Of a DNA stretch of 32,393 nt, positions 1 through 9,900 are shown piece after piece. Source of the DNA: Nemertoderma westbladi (Eukaryota > Xenacoelomorpha > Nemertodermatida > Nemertodermatidae); assembly GCA_032718475.1 (NCBI GenBank), contig JAUCBJ010003155.1:1-32393 (forward strand). Reading direction: 5' to 3'. The notes below the pieces were generated by a model, which saw only the letters and a program-made list of their open reading frames with translations, made no database searches and was not told the DNA's origin. The position numbers and the translations under genes were made by a program. Position 1 is the stretch's first letter, and the number at the start of each line of letters is the position of its first letter.

Positions 1-341
1 TATTTATTTACACGAGGGATCAAGTAGTTAAAAACAGAACATAACACAATACAATACACAATACACGAATAAAACAATCGGTCAAACAAACACAACATCA
101 TAGTAGTTAAGTAACTTGTACATAAGGTAAACAGCAAAACGAATAAAAATAAAACACGGACATGTAAAAAGTAATGTACTGTAGTTGTCGGTAGCTAAAA
201 CAAGTGGTCGTGGGAGAGAACCACCCAGGCTCAGGGCACTTATGGGTGTGAATAATTGTATACATAGTGATTAATATAAAAAATGGTGATGATCGAAAAT
301 GAAATTAAAAATAAAAAAAAGTAAAGAAAAAAAAACTGGAA

Positions 342-3224
342 TCAACGAGTGAATTTTGCGTGGGTAAGTAAGTCCGTTTTTAATAATTGCACGGAGAAAA
401 TATTTATACTTTTGGCATCAACAGCTTGTGCTGGTAATGAGTTCCATACGGGCACAACACGGTGAGAAAATGAATGCTTACAGATTTGAAGTCTACATTG
501 GGGAACATACAGTTTATGATTATGACCACGTAGACCAGCTCTTGGGGCACTTGTGAACATCTTATTGAAATCTATATCTACTAAACCATGCTTTATACGA
601 TACAACATTTTGAGGTCGAAAATAATTCTACGCACCTCTAACGGTTGCACAGATAGATACTGTATGCGATTGAGGTAACTGACATACGGTAGTTTGCAGC
701 GAGCGTACAATCGTCTGGTAAAGTACCGTTGTACTTTCTCAACAAGGTCAATACTTTTTTTTGTGAAAGGGGACCATATGGGTGTGCAATATTCCAGCAA
801 CGGTCTTACCAGAGTCTTGTATGCTGTTAGCAGGGCTTTAATATTAGCTGTCCGTACACTACGAAATATCCAGTTCAGTATTTTGTACGCTTTTGCAACT
901 TGTTCCCTACAGTATTTATCAAATTTGAGGTTCGTACACACGATTAAGCCTAGATCCTTACAGTATGTATCTGATTTAAGCACTGCACCATTTAAATTAT
1001 AAACAAATTTATTATTATTTCCACCTACGTAAACAACCGAGCATTTGTGCGCCGCTACTGTTAGTTGCCATTTTCTAGTCCAGTCTTCCAAGTTTTGAAG
1101 GGCTGAGGCTAGAGAATCACAATCTTCCTCCGGTGCATAAAGCTTAAGGTCATCAGCAAATAGTTTATTACATACAGGTAACAATGCATCAGGTAAATCA
1201 TTAATAAATAAAAGAAACAATACTGGCCCCAAGACACTGCCTTGAATAGTTCCCGATGTAACTACACAGTAGTCCGATGATTCGGTACCAACAAGTACAT
1301 TTTGGGTTCTATTACATAGAAATGCACGTATCCATAGAAACAGATCTCCGCATACACCGTAGCTAGTGAGCTTTGATAGTAATTTAGAGTGAACTACCGA
1401 ATCAAAGGCTTTTGCAAAGTCTATATATATAATGTCCAGGTTCTTTCGTTTATCAATTAAATTGAACCAATCAGTAACACATTCTAGCATTTGAGTACAA
1501 GTGGATTTACGATGTAAAAAACCGTGTTGTGCCCTACTTATTAATTTATGAGAAAATAAATAATCTATTAAAACCTGTTTAATGCGCATTTCCATGAGTT
1601 TACAAGCAATACAGATAAGGGATATAGGCCGATAGTTATAAGGATCTGACGGATCGCCTTTTTTGAACGTTGGTATTATGTTGGCCGTCAGCCAGACAGA
1701 TGGTAATGCGTGCGTTTCGAATGATACTCGAAAGATTGCTGATAATGGGGCTGCTATACAACACGCTAGTTTAACAAATAAAATAGCTGGCAATCCATCA
1801 GGGGTCCTACTCTTTTTAGACGCGAGCTTATTTAGCATAACTAACACATTAACTGGGCTGAAACCAACACTAGACAGATTAACATTGTTACCAACTTTAC
1901 GTGTAAATATTGGAACCGAGTTATTATCTTCAGTGAAGTTTTCGGAGAGAACTTCACTTAGAATTTTGGCTTTAATTTTATCGTCTACAATCGTGTCGCC
2001 CTTGTAATTTAACGGACCAACACCGGATTTATTTTTGCGTTTCGAGTTTAGGTACTTAAATATGTGATTTCTGTCACCAGAATTCAATATTTTGGTTTCT
2101 TTCTCGCAGGTTGCCCGGTAGGCCGCTTTAGAGGCGGCTTGCGCCGCATTCTTATATTCTCGCATACCAGATGCTGTGTGGCGGTGTCTCCACAGCAGCT
2201 TTTTGACACGTTGTAGACGTTTTACATAAATTGGATAACTTTTTTTACTAGTATTTTTTGGTGTTCTGAACGGTACAAACAGGTTAATCCCTTCTTTTAA
2301 AACATCACTAAAATTTAAGTAATAGTCATTAACTGTATTACAAAACTGAAACCGGTCATTCCAGTTAGTGTTCCGTACATATACATTAAACCCGTCGTAA
2401 TCACCCTTATTGAAGTCGAAGTAGCCAACCGGTTTGTCATGACTCTGATTGTGGGCTGGGGCCAGAATGTTGAACGAAACTCCAGCGTGGTCACTGATGG
2501 AAAACGGTTCGAATGTGCGCACGTTTGCGACAAATAGTTCATCGCTAGTGAAAACCAAATCTAGATTACTCGAGCCACGGGTAGGCTCATGTTGTAACTG
2601 GGTTAAACTTGATTCTAACAGCAGCGCTGCGACGCGTTCATAAAGTTCGGTATTTGGGTAGATACTTTCCTTCCAGTTGAACAAAGGAAGATTGAAATCG
2701 CCAGTGATAACGCACGGGTAGTTAACATCCGATAGTAAAGACAGTGCATCGCATAGTAAGCTGCTGTTATCTGGAATCAGTAAACGCGATGGGGGTCGGT
2801 AGGCGCACACGAATCTGGACGGCGCTTTTCCAAGTAGATCGATGGCGACCACTTCGGCATCATTATAGGTGTTGGGTAGGTTTACCCGTACACAACGAAA
2901 TTGATCGCGAACTAAAATTATGACTCCGCCACCATCCCTAGTTTTCCGGTCATTGCGAAACATATTAAAGTTTGTGCTAGATGTGATCATTGCATCGGGT
3001 ATAGTCTCGTTCATCCATGTTTCTGTAATCGCGATGATGTCGTAACTAGTCTCCTTGAGAAATACTCCTAGATCTGACAGTTTATTTTTCAGCGAACGGG
3101 CGTTTAAGCAGCAGCAGTTTAGGATTGGTGTTTTTTTGCGATTCTCTCCCCCTATTGGTTTTCCGAGGGCGGTGAGGCCTCCGATGGATTGTTGGTAGGG
3201 TCCGAGACTGGTACATGGGTCCAC
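342..3224 (-). CDS. LINE ORF2: endonuclease plus reverse transcriptase
   Basis: About 960 residues carry out target-primed reverse transcription: the endonuclease nicks DNA and the polymerase copies element RNA at the nick. The endonuclease spans residues 35-255, with LNAR (N41), ITETW (E68), TGDFN (D176, N178), LDLVF (D222) and SDH (D245, H246), so the catalytic set looks complete. The reverse transcriptase spans about 455-760, with YRPISL, IDFAKAFDS (D602), QGSVLGP and FADDLKLYA (D691, D692). The C-terminus has the WNSLP motif typical of CR1/Jockey-type proteins. The first codon of the open frame used here, at 3224, is GTG, and a stop lies just upstream at 3230-3228. The first in-frame ATG is residue 71, inside the endonuclease. 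ORF2 is therefore probably reached from ORF1 by frameshifting or reinitiation. ORF1 overlaps it by about 75 nt in the frame that a -1 shift would link. Confidence 0.9.
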   Translation of the reverse strand: MDPCTSLGPYQQSIGGLTALGKPIGGENRKKTPILNCCCLNARSLKNKLSDLGVFLKETSYDIIAITETWMNETIPDAMITSSTNFNMFRNDRKTRDGGGVIILVRDQFRCVRVNLPNTYNDAEVVAIDLLGKAPSRFVCAYRPPSRLLIPDNSSLLCDALSLLSDVNYPCVITGDFNLPLFNWKESIYPNTELYERVAALLLESSLTQLQHEPTRGSSNLDLVFTSDELFVANVRTFEPFSISDHAGVSFNILAPAHNQSHDKPVGYFDFNKGDYDGFNVYVRNTNWNDRFQFCNTVNDYYLNFSDVLKEGINLFVPFRTPKNTSKKSYPIYVKRLQRVKKLLWRHRHTASGMREYKNAAQAASKAAYRATCEKETKILNSGDRNHIFKYLNSKRKNKSGVGPLNYKGDTIVDDKIKAKILSEVLSENFTEDNNSVPIFTRKVGNNVNLSSVGFSPVNVLVMLNKLASKKSRTPDGLPAILFVKLACCIAAPLSAIFRVSFETHALPSVWLTANIIPTFKKGDPSDPYNYRPISLICIACKLMEMRIKQVLIDYLFSHKLISRAQHGFLHRKSTCTQMLECVTDWFNLIDKRKNLDIIYIDFAKAFDSVVHSKLLSKLTSYGVCGDLFLWIRAFLCNRTQNVLVGTESSDYCVVTSGTIQGSVLGPVLFLLFINDLPDALLPVCNKLFADDLKLYAPEEDCDSLASALQNLEDWTRKWQLTVAAHKCSVVYVGGNNNKFVYNLNGAVLKSDTYCKDLGLIVCTNLKFDKYCREQVAKAYKILNWIFRSVRTANIKALLTAYKTLVRPLLEYCTPIWSPFTKKSIDLVEKVQRYFTRRLYARCKLPYVSYLNRIQYLSVQPLEVRRIIFDLKMLYRIKHGLVDIDFNKMFTSAPRAGLRGHNHKLYVPQCRLQICKHSFSHRVVPVWNSLPAQAVDAKSINIFSVQLLKTDLLTHAKFTR

Positions 3225-4330
3225 GTTTTATCGCGTTTCCATTTACCATCAGAGTGTTTAACGAATTTCCACACTGAACCGTCGGACCTTAGGCTGTAGC
3301 TTTCGGAATGATCATCTTCAGATTTTGCAGCTTTATTAAGGTCATAAACCTCTTTATTTCTATCTTTGATACGCGAGCGCTGTTCCGCTGATAGACTCGG
3401 GCGAACGCGGATCTTTTTACATAAGTCTGATGATGATACATTTGCAGTCACATTCTTATGAAAGGTGCGGGCCCCCTGTTCGCTGTTGAACGAGACTTTT
3501 ACGAGACGGTCATGGTTCCCAAGACGTCCCAGTCGGGACACTTCGACCACCGAAGACTTGTCAACCCCGGCCAACTCGCAGAGCTGAAGCACCGAATCTT
3601 TAACAGACACCTCGTTATCTTCCTTCAGTCGTGAAATAATGATCTCTTTCTTTAGCTGTTCTTTTTGGAAAACATCTTTTATGGACTTATCCACAGCTCT
3701 GGAAATTGGTGTACTGGGATCGGAAGAATGCCTGGGCTTTCCTTTTCCGCGTTGCACATTCCATCGCGAGGATACGTGTACATCTTCGTCCCCATCTAGC
3801 TCAGTTCTGAGTTCCAAAATTTCCGTTGATAGAGTAGACAGCCTAAGCGTTAAACTGTCACTCAACATTTCAATTTTGTCAGAAAGCGATGTGTCCGGGG
3901 TTCCCGGGGAATTGTAGGACTGGACTACCAATCTACCTCTTCCCTCACACTTATTGCACAGTATTTTACAGTTTACGCATTTGGCTAAGGTGGATACCTC
4001 AGTATTCGATAGTTTCAGGCACGATCCATGGATCCAATGTCCACAGATTTCGCATCCAAGGCAGTTCTTACCTGCGACTTTCTTGTCACAGTGTGGACAA
4101 ATGTCCATGGAGTTGACATTTACCGAGTCGTTGTGGCAAGATGATGAGTGGAGGTCGTAGTCGCTCTTATTCGCGAACAGAGCACTGCAGATATCGCAGT
4201 TGTGTAGTTTCGACATATCTATTTTGCCGCCGAGGCTAGGTCTTGGTGCTGAGGTAGTTGTCCCTCCAGGTACCGCCCCCGCCCCAGCCATGCTTAGTCG
4301 CGTCTGTGGTTGCTTGTTCTTTGGTGGCAT
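3152..4330 (-). CDS. LINE ORF1: zinc-finger/PHD and RNA-binding-like protein
   Basis: This 392-residue ORF starts at a true ATG. A Pro/Ala/Gly-rich N-terminus is followed by a C2HC-type finger (C45, C48, H61, C65). Next is a Cys4-His-Cys3 pattern resembling a PHD finger (C78/C81, C93/C96, H101/C104, C118/C121), then an extra CxxC at 125/128. Residues 150-180 look like a short coiled coil. Residues about 215-320 resemble the RRM-like domain of LINE ORF1 proteins, with IIISRLKE, SRLGRLG, VKVSF and a basic IRVRPSLSAEQRSRIKDRN stretch. ORF1 proteins of this type coat the element RNA and form the RNP with ORF2p. The PHD finger might bind histone tails and bias target choice, which is inference. 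It ends in TAG at 3154-3152, inside the start of ORF2. Confidence 0.85.
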   Translation of the reverse strand: MPPKNKQPQTRLSMAGAGAVPGGTTTSAPRPSLGGKIDMSKLHNCDICSALFANKSDYDLHSSSCHNDSVNVNSMDICPHCDKKVAGKNCLGCEICGHWIHGSCLKLSNTEVSTLAKCVNCKILCNKCEGRGRLVVQSYNSPGTPDTSLSDKIEMLSDSLTLRLSTLSTEILELRTELDGDEDVHVSSRWNVQRGKGKPRHSSDPSTPISRAVDKSIKDVFQKEQLKKEIIISRLKEDNEVSVKDSVLQLCELAGVDKSSVVEVSRLGRLGNHDRLVKVSFNSEQGARTFHKNVTANVSSSDLCKKIRVRPSLSAEQRSRIKDRNKEVYDLNKAAKSEDDHSESYSLRSDGSVWKFVKHSDGKWKRDKTWTHVPVSDPTNNPSEASPPSENQ

Positions 4331-4486
4331 TGCAGCAGTACCGGTACGGTAGGTATTGTTGTATAATGCAGTAATGTATAACCATCCAGTTCACAGTTGC
4401 ACCGTAGGCTGTAGGCTGTAGGGCTGTAGCCTTCAAAACCAGAATACAGTTTTCAACAGTTGGACCTGTTGGACAGTCAATGATAA

Positions 4487-4819
4487 CTTTCAGTTCTAAG
4501 GGCAGCCCTAAACATCAGCTGGAGACAACACATGATAAACGCCGAGCTTTATGGTACAATACCACCTGTATCAACCACCCTCCGTGAACGCAGATTATGA
4601 TTCAGTGGGCACTGCTGGCGAAGTAAAGACGAGGTCATACCAGATCTACTTCTCTGGCAACCAACTCATGGAAAGCGTAGTCGTGGACGACCGGCCATAA
4701 CATATATAGATCAACTTGAAAGGGATACTGAACTTGAGAGAAACGAAATTGCGACAACTATGGAGAATCGGGAAGCCTGGAAGGATCTGATTTCCACTGT
4801 CCGAGTTCGCTCGACCTAG
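4487..4819 (+). pseudogene. 5'-truncated LINE ORF2 C-terminal tail (RTE-like), one nonsense codon
   Basis: One frame from 4487 to the TAG at 4817-4819 reads as the conserved C-terminal tail of an endonuclease/RT LINE. It shows ALNISWRQHM near the start, then LRERRL, FSGHCWR, DLLLWQP, GKRSRGRPA, TYIDQL and finally REAWKDLIS. The codon after LRERRL is TGA where this tail normally has Arg, a C-to-T change of CGA. A stop at 4484-4486 marks the truncated 5' side. A (TAG)n tail follows the stop directly. It may belong to the same family as the reverse transcriptase fragment at 31.25-32.39 kb, which ends just before the part retained here; the two pieces do not overlap, so this is inference. Confidence 0.8.
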
Positions 4820-4837
4820 TAGTAGTAGTAGTAGTGT
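4816..4837 (+). repeat. (TAG)n 3' tail microsatellite
   Basis: Six to seven TAG triplets follow the stop codon of the LINE tail directly. Short tandem repeats instead of poly(A) are a normal 3' end for several LINE clades, so this probably marks the 3' end of that insertion. Confidence 0.75.
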
Positions 4838-5312
4838 AAAGTACTTTTCTCATATTTTAAAGAATTTTTAGGAATTAAATATATGAACTTGTTATTTTTA
4901 TTACCAATCGAATAGAATAAAAGTAAATAATTGATTAATTATTACGCTGCAAGTGATAGCACACAGCTTATAACCTAAGTGACAGGTTAAGGTGTGTTAA
5001 TTATTAGATTAGTAAAAAATATATAGAAAATAATAAGTTAGGGCAGGCGCCTCACACTGCACTCTTACTGCATGTTTACTACACTGGAGCCTTTCTCTCT
5101 ACCTGAAGGTAGAGAGAACTCTACCTCAGAACTCTATCTCAGTGCCAACATACTGGGCTTTACTTACACTCAGCCTCTATTCACTGGCTGTGATTGACAA
5201 GCCAACGTGTCTCAGGAGATCCTTTAATGAATACCGCAGTTTTTATTTGGCCATTTTGGTAATTTTGGCCGCCAAAATGACCGACCAAGTTAATGCTTAT
5301 TGGGATTGGGAC
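4838..5312. other. Gene-free AT-rich stretch
   Basis: No credible coding frame. The only structure is a short perfect hairpin at 5094-5117, listed separately. The 60-codon open frame on the plus strand at 5142-5324 has no recognisable protein features and runs into a dispersed repeat, so it is not called. Confidence 0.6.
5094..5117. repeat. Short perfect hairpin
   Basis: A 10-bp stem (TCTCTCTACC with GGTAGAGAGA) closes a TGAA loop. It is isolated from any gene and no function is evident. Confidence 0.7.
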
Positions 5313-5411
5313 TGTAGGCAGTAGGAAGGCTATTCAGCTATTACAGTATTATTTGTACCGGTATTTTATTTATTTGTATTCGAATTTATTTCCGTATTTT
5401 ATTTACTACCG
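5313..5411 (+). repeat. Dispersed repeat, copy 1 (second copy at 18383-18480)
   Basis: About 100 bp matches 18383-18480 in the same orientation with only a few differences. Both copies share AAGGCTATTCAGCTATTACA and then TATTTGTATTCGAATTTATT. The flanks differ. This indicates a dispersed repeat family, probably a fragment of a short transposon. Confidence 0.75.
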
Positions 5412-5583
5412 GTACGGCGGTACACTACAGTAATATAGGCCTATGATAATAGCCTAATAAATACTGAAATAACCAGATAACTGCATGCGCAAACAACAGA
5501 AAATGTATGATGACGATGAAAGAGGAATTAGCAGTTAGAAGGTAGGGCCTAGCGCATTTTCTGACCAAAAAGACGAATTTTTG

Positions 5584-6643
5584 AAACATATCCTATCTGA
5601 TGCAGAATTTCATGCTGAATCAAAATATGGAAACCGTTTTCCCATATCTTTCTTAGTTTTTGAGATATCTGGGATAGAAGATACTGGCTCCGATATATCG
5701 CGATATCGGTAAAGCAAAGGCGATGAAGTTTGGGGTTTGCATTCAATTTATTTCTGCAAATTTCTGTGCTAAGTGGTGCCAATTGGATGTCTCCACGAGA
5801 AAGAGCACAACATTTTAATTGAGAAGGTTTTTTTTTATGATTATTGGACCTACTTTGTCGGTTTATAAGACAAACTTCAAGTCTCTGGAATGAAGACGGT
5901 ACTCGAATAAGCGACTATGCGGTCTTTGTGGGATTACACGGAATAGACTTATCGGTCATTGGAGATCTTCAAAATGTATAATCTCCAGTTCTAGTGGTCG
6001 TACGAAGTTCGTTTTAGGCTCATTCGAAAGCTCTTTTCTTAGAGAACAAAGTTACCATTTGATTTAAGACAAAATGGTTGTAAAGCAACATAGCATGAAT
6101 TTGGGTAAAATATGCCTTGCAAATTTTGTTCAAGTTATGATTGCTCAGGCAGCTTTCAAGAGTTTGCCAAACCAAATGGTAACTTTGGTCTCTGAGAAAA
6201 GAGCTTTCGATTGAGCCCAAAACGAACTCCATACGACCACTAGAACTGGAGATCATACATTTTGAAGATCTCCGATGACCGATAAGTCTATTCCGTGTAA
6301 TCCTGCAAAGACCGCAGAGTCACTTATTCGAGTCCCGTCTTCATTCCGGAAACTTGAAGTTGTCTTATAAACTGATCAGTAGGTCCAATAATCATAAAAA
6401 AAATACCTTCTCAATTAAAATTTTGTGCTCTTTCTCGTGGAGACATCCAATTAGCACCACTGAGCACAGAAATTTGCAGAAATTGAATGCAAACCCCAAA
6501 CTTCATCTCCTTTACCGATATTGCGATATATCGGAGCCAGTATCTTCCATCCCAAATATCTCGAAAACTAAGCAAGATATGGGAAAACGGTTTCCATATT
6601 TGGATTCAGCATGAAATTCTGCATCAGATAGGATATATGTTTT
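5584..6643. mobile_element. 1.06-kb foldback element with about 480-bp inverted arms
   Basis: The left arm (about 5584-6066) and right arm (about 6168-6643) are reverse complements over almost their whole length, with a loop of about 100 bp. Matches include ATCCTATCTGATGCAGAATT against its reverse complement at the right end, and AAGTTACCATTTG against CAAATGGTAACTT next to the loop. The small ORFs on both arms are mirror images of each other and are not genes. No target-site duplication is visible. The right arm ends within about 10 bp of the first 58-bp satellite monomer, so hairpin and satellite may have been parts of one Foldback-like element. Confidence 0.85.
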
Positions 6644-6651
6644 ATGGATAT

Positions 6652-9600
6652 GTTAAGATATTGGAAACCCTGGTAGAAAGTTAGGGAGAGATCCCAGTTT
6701 CAGTTTACTATGTAAGATATTGGAAACCCTGGTAGAAAGGTAGGGAGGAATCCCCGTGTCAGTTCACTAAGTAAGATATTGGAAACCCTGGTAGAAAGTT
6801 AGGGAGAGATCCCAGTTTCAGTTCACTATGTAAGATATTGGAAACCCTGGTAGAAAGGTAGGGAGGGATCCCGTGTCAGTTCACTGTGTAAGAAAGTTAG
6901 GGAGGAATCCCCGCGTCAGTTCACTAAGTAAGATATTTGAAACCCTGGTAGAAAGTTAGGGAGGGATCCCGTGTCAGTTCACTATGTAAGATAATGGAAA
7001 CCCTGGAAGAAAGTTAGAGAGGGATCCCGTGTCAGTTCACTATGTAAGATATTGGAAACCCTGGTAGAAAGTTAGGGAGGGATCCCGTGTCAGTTCACTA
7101 ATTAAGATATTGGAGACCCTGGTAGAAAGTTAGGGAGGGATCCCGTGTCAGTTCACTATGTAAGATATTGGAAACCCTGGTAGAAAGTTAGGGTGGGATC
7201 ATCCTGTGTCAGTTCACTATGTAAGATATTGTAAACCCTGGAAGAAAGTTAGAGAGGGATCCCGTGTCAGTTCACTATGTAAGATATTGGAAACCCTGGT
7301 AGAAAGTTAGGGAGAGATCCCGTGTCAGTTCACTGTGTAAGATATTGGAAACCCTGGTAGAAAGTTAGGGAGGGATCCCGTGTCAGTTCACTATGTAAGA
7401 TATTGGAACCCATGGTAGAAAGTTAGGGAGGGATCCCGTGTCAGTTCACTAATTAAGATATTGGAAACCCTGGTAGAAAGTTAGGGAGGGATCCCGTGTC
7501 AGTTCACTATGTAAGATATTGGAAACCCTGGTAGAAAGTTAGGGAGGGATCCCGTGTCAGTTCACATGTAAGATATTGGAAACCCTGAAAGAAAGTTAGG
7601 GGGGGATCCCGTGTCAGTTCACTATGTAAGATATTGGAAACCCTGGTAGAAAGTTAGGGAAGGATCCCGTGTCAGTTCACTATGTAAGATAATGGAAACC
7701 CTGGTAGAAAGTTAGGGAGGGATCCCGTGTCAGTTCACTATGTAAGATATTGGAAACCCTGGTAGAAAGTTAGGGAGGGATCCCGCGTCAGTTCACTAAG
7801 TAAGATATTTGAAACCCTGGTAGAAAGTTAGGGAGGGATCCCGTGTCAGTTCACTATGTAAGATAATGGAAACCCTGGAAGAAAGTTAGAGAGGGATCCC
7901 GTGTCAGTTCACTATGTAAGATATTGGAAACCCTGGTAGAAAGTTAGGGAGGGATCCCGTGTCAGTTCACTAATTAAGATATTGGAAACCCTGGTAGAAA
8001 GTTACGGAGGGATCCCGTGTCAGTTCACTAATTAAGATATTGGAGACCCTGGTAGAAAGTTAGGGAGGGATCCCGTGTCAGTTCACTATGTAAGATATTG
8101 GAAACCCTGGTAGAAAGTTAGGGTGGGATCATCCTGTGTCAGTTCACTATGTAAGATATTGTAAACCCTGGAAGAAAGTTAGAGAGGGATCCCGTGTCAG
8201 TTCACTATGTAAGATATTGGAAACCCTGGTAGAAAGTTAGGGAGAGATCCTGTGTCAGTTCACTATGTAAGATATTGGAAACCCTGGTAGAAAGTTAGGG
8301 AGGGATCCCGTGTCAGTTCACTATGTAAGATATTGGAACCCATGGTAGAAAGTTAGGGAGGGATCCCGTGTCAGTTCACTAATTAAGATATTGGAAACCC
8401 TGGTAGAAAGTTAGGGAGGGATCCCGTGTCAGTTCACTATGTAAGATATTGGAAACCCTGGTAGAAAGTTAGGGAGGGATCCCGTGTCAGTTCACATGTA
8501 AGATATTGGAAACCCTGAAAGAAAGTTATGGGGGGATCCCGTGTCAGTTCACTATGTAAGATATTGGAAACCCTGGTAGAAAGTTAGGGAAGGATCCCGT
8601 GTCAGTTCACTATGTAAGATAATGGAAACCCTGGTAGAAAGTTAGGGAGGGATCCCGTGTCAGTTCACTATGTAAGATATTGGAAACCCTGGTAGAAAGT
8701 TAGGGAGGGATCCCGTGTCAGTTCACTAATTAAGATATTGGAAACCCTGGTAGAAAGTTACGGAGGGATCCCGTGTCAGTTCACTAATTAAGATATTGGA
8801 GACCCTGGTAGAAAGTTAGGGAGGGATCCCGTGTCAGTTCACTATGTAAGATATTGGAAACCCTGGTAGAAAGTTAGGGTGGGATCATCCTGTGTCAGTT
8901 CACTATGTAAGATATTGTAAACCCTGGAAGAAAGTTAGGGAGGGATCCCGTGTCAGTTCACTATGTAAGATATTGGAAACCCTGGTAGAAAGTTAGGGAG
9001 AGATCCCGTGTCAGTTCACTATGTAAGATATTGGAAACCCTGGTAGAAAGTTAGGGAGGGATCCCGTGTCAGTTCACTATGTAAGATATTGGAACCCATG
9101 GTAGAAAGTTAGGGAGGGATCCCGTGTCAGTTCACTAATTAAGATATTGGAAACCCTGGTAGAAAGTTAGGGAGGGATCCCGTGTCAGTTCACTATGTAA
9201 GATATTGGAAACCCTGGTAGAAAGTTAGGGAGGGATCCCGTGTCAGTTCACATGTAAGATATTGGAAACCCTGAAAGAAAGTTAGGGGGGGGATCCCGTG
9301 TCAGTTCACTATGTAAGATATTGGAAACCCTGGTAGAAAGTTAGGGAAGGATCCCGTGTCAATTCACTATGTAAGATATTGGAAACCCTGGTAGAAAGTT
9401 AGGGAGGGATCCCGTGTCAGTTCACTATGTAAGATATTGGAAACCCTGGTAGAAAGTTAGGGAGGGATCCCGTGTCAGTTCACTATGTAAGATATTGGAA
9501 ACCCTGGTAGAAAGTTAGGGAGGGATCCCGTGTCAGTTCACTGTGTAAGATATTGGAAACCCTGGTAGAAAGTTAGGGAGGGATCCCGTGTCAGTTCACT

Positions 9601-9900
9601 ATGTAAGATGTTGTAAACCCTGGTAGAAAGTTAGGGAGGGATCCCGTGTCAGTTCACTGAGTAAGATATTGGAAACCCTGGTAGAAAGTTAGGGAGGGAT
9701 CCCGTGTCAGTTCACTATGCAAGATATTGGAAACTCTGGTAGAAAGTAAGGGAGGGATTCCCGTGTCAGTTCACTTTTTAAGAAAGTTAGGGAGGGATCC
9801 CCGTGTCAATTCAGTATGTAAGATATTGGAAACCCTGGTAGAAAGTAAGCGAGGGATTCCCGTGTCAGTTCACTATGTAAGAAAGTTAGGGAGGGATCTC
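6652..9900. repeat. 58-bp satellite array, about 56 monomers, with higher-order structure
   Basis: The monomer has a 58-bp spacing, with AAGATATTGGAAACCCTGG, then AGAAAGTTAGGGAGGGATCC and CGTGTCAGTTCACTATGT. Most monomers differ at a few positions. Variant monomers recur in the same order. GGTGGGATCATCC starts near 7192, 8122 and 8878; the GGAACCCATGG variant near 7407, 8337 and 9090; and the short CACATGTAAG variant near 7563, 8493 and 9249. Spacings are 930 bp, then about 756 bp, so a block of about 16 monomers was duplicated and then duplicated again with about three monomers lost. The first few and last few monomers are degenerate, as expected at array edges. No coding capacity. Confidence 0.95.

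Larger units (their letters stand above)
1..4440 (-). mobile_element. CR1-like LINE, two open ORFs, apparently near full length
   Basis: A non-LTR retrotransposon lies on the minus strand with ORF1 (4330 to 3152), ORF2 (about 3227 to 342) and a 3' UTR (341 to 1). Its 3' end reaches the window edge, where the minus strand reads TAAATAAATA, which contains an AATAAA-type signal, so the true terminus may lie outside. Its 5' boundary falls between about 4430 and 4486, because a different LINE tail begins at 4487. Neither ORF carries an internal stop, so the copy is young or recently active. ORF order, a PHD-like ORF1, an exonuclease/endonuclease/phosphatase-type endonuclease and the reverse transcriptase style all fit the CR1 group. 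The exact clade needs a phylogeny. Confidence 0.85.

Noticed and set aside
5549-6684. Several small ORFs with matching protein sequences on opposite strands
   Set aside because: They are the two arms of the foldback read in both directions, so their similarity reflects the inverted repeat and not paralogous genes.
6652-9900. CRISPR-like array (regular repeats of constant spacing)
   Set aside because: Whole 58-bp monomers repeat with no unique spacers, there are no cas genes, and the context is eukaryotic; it is a satellite.
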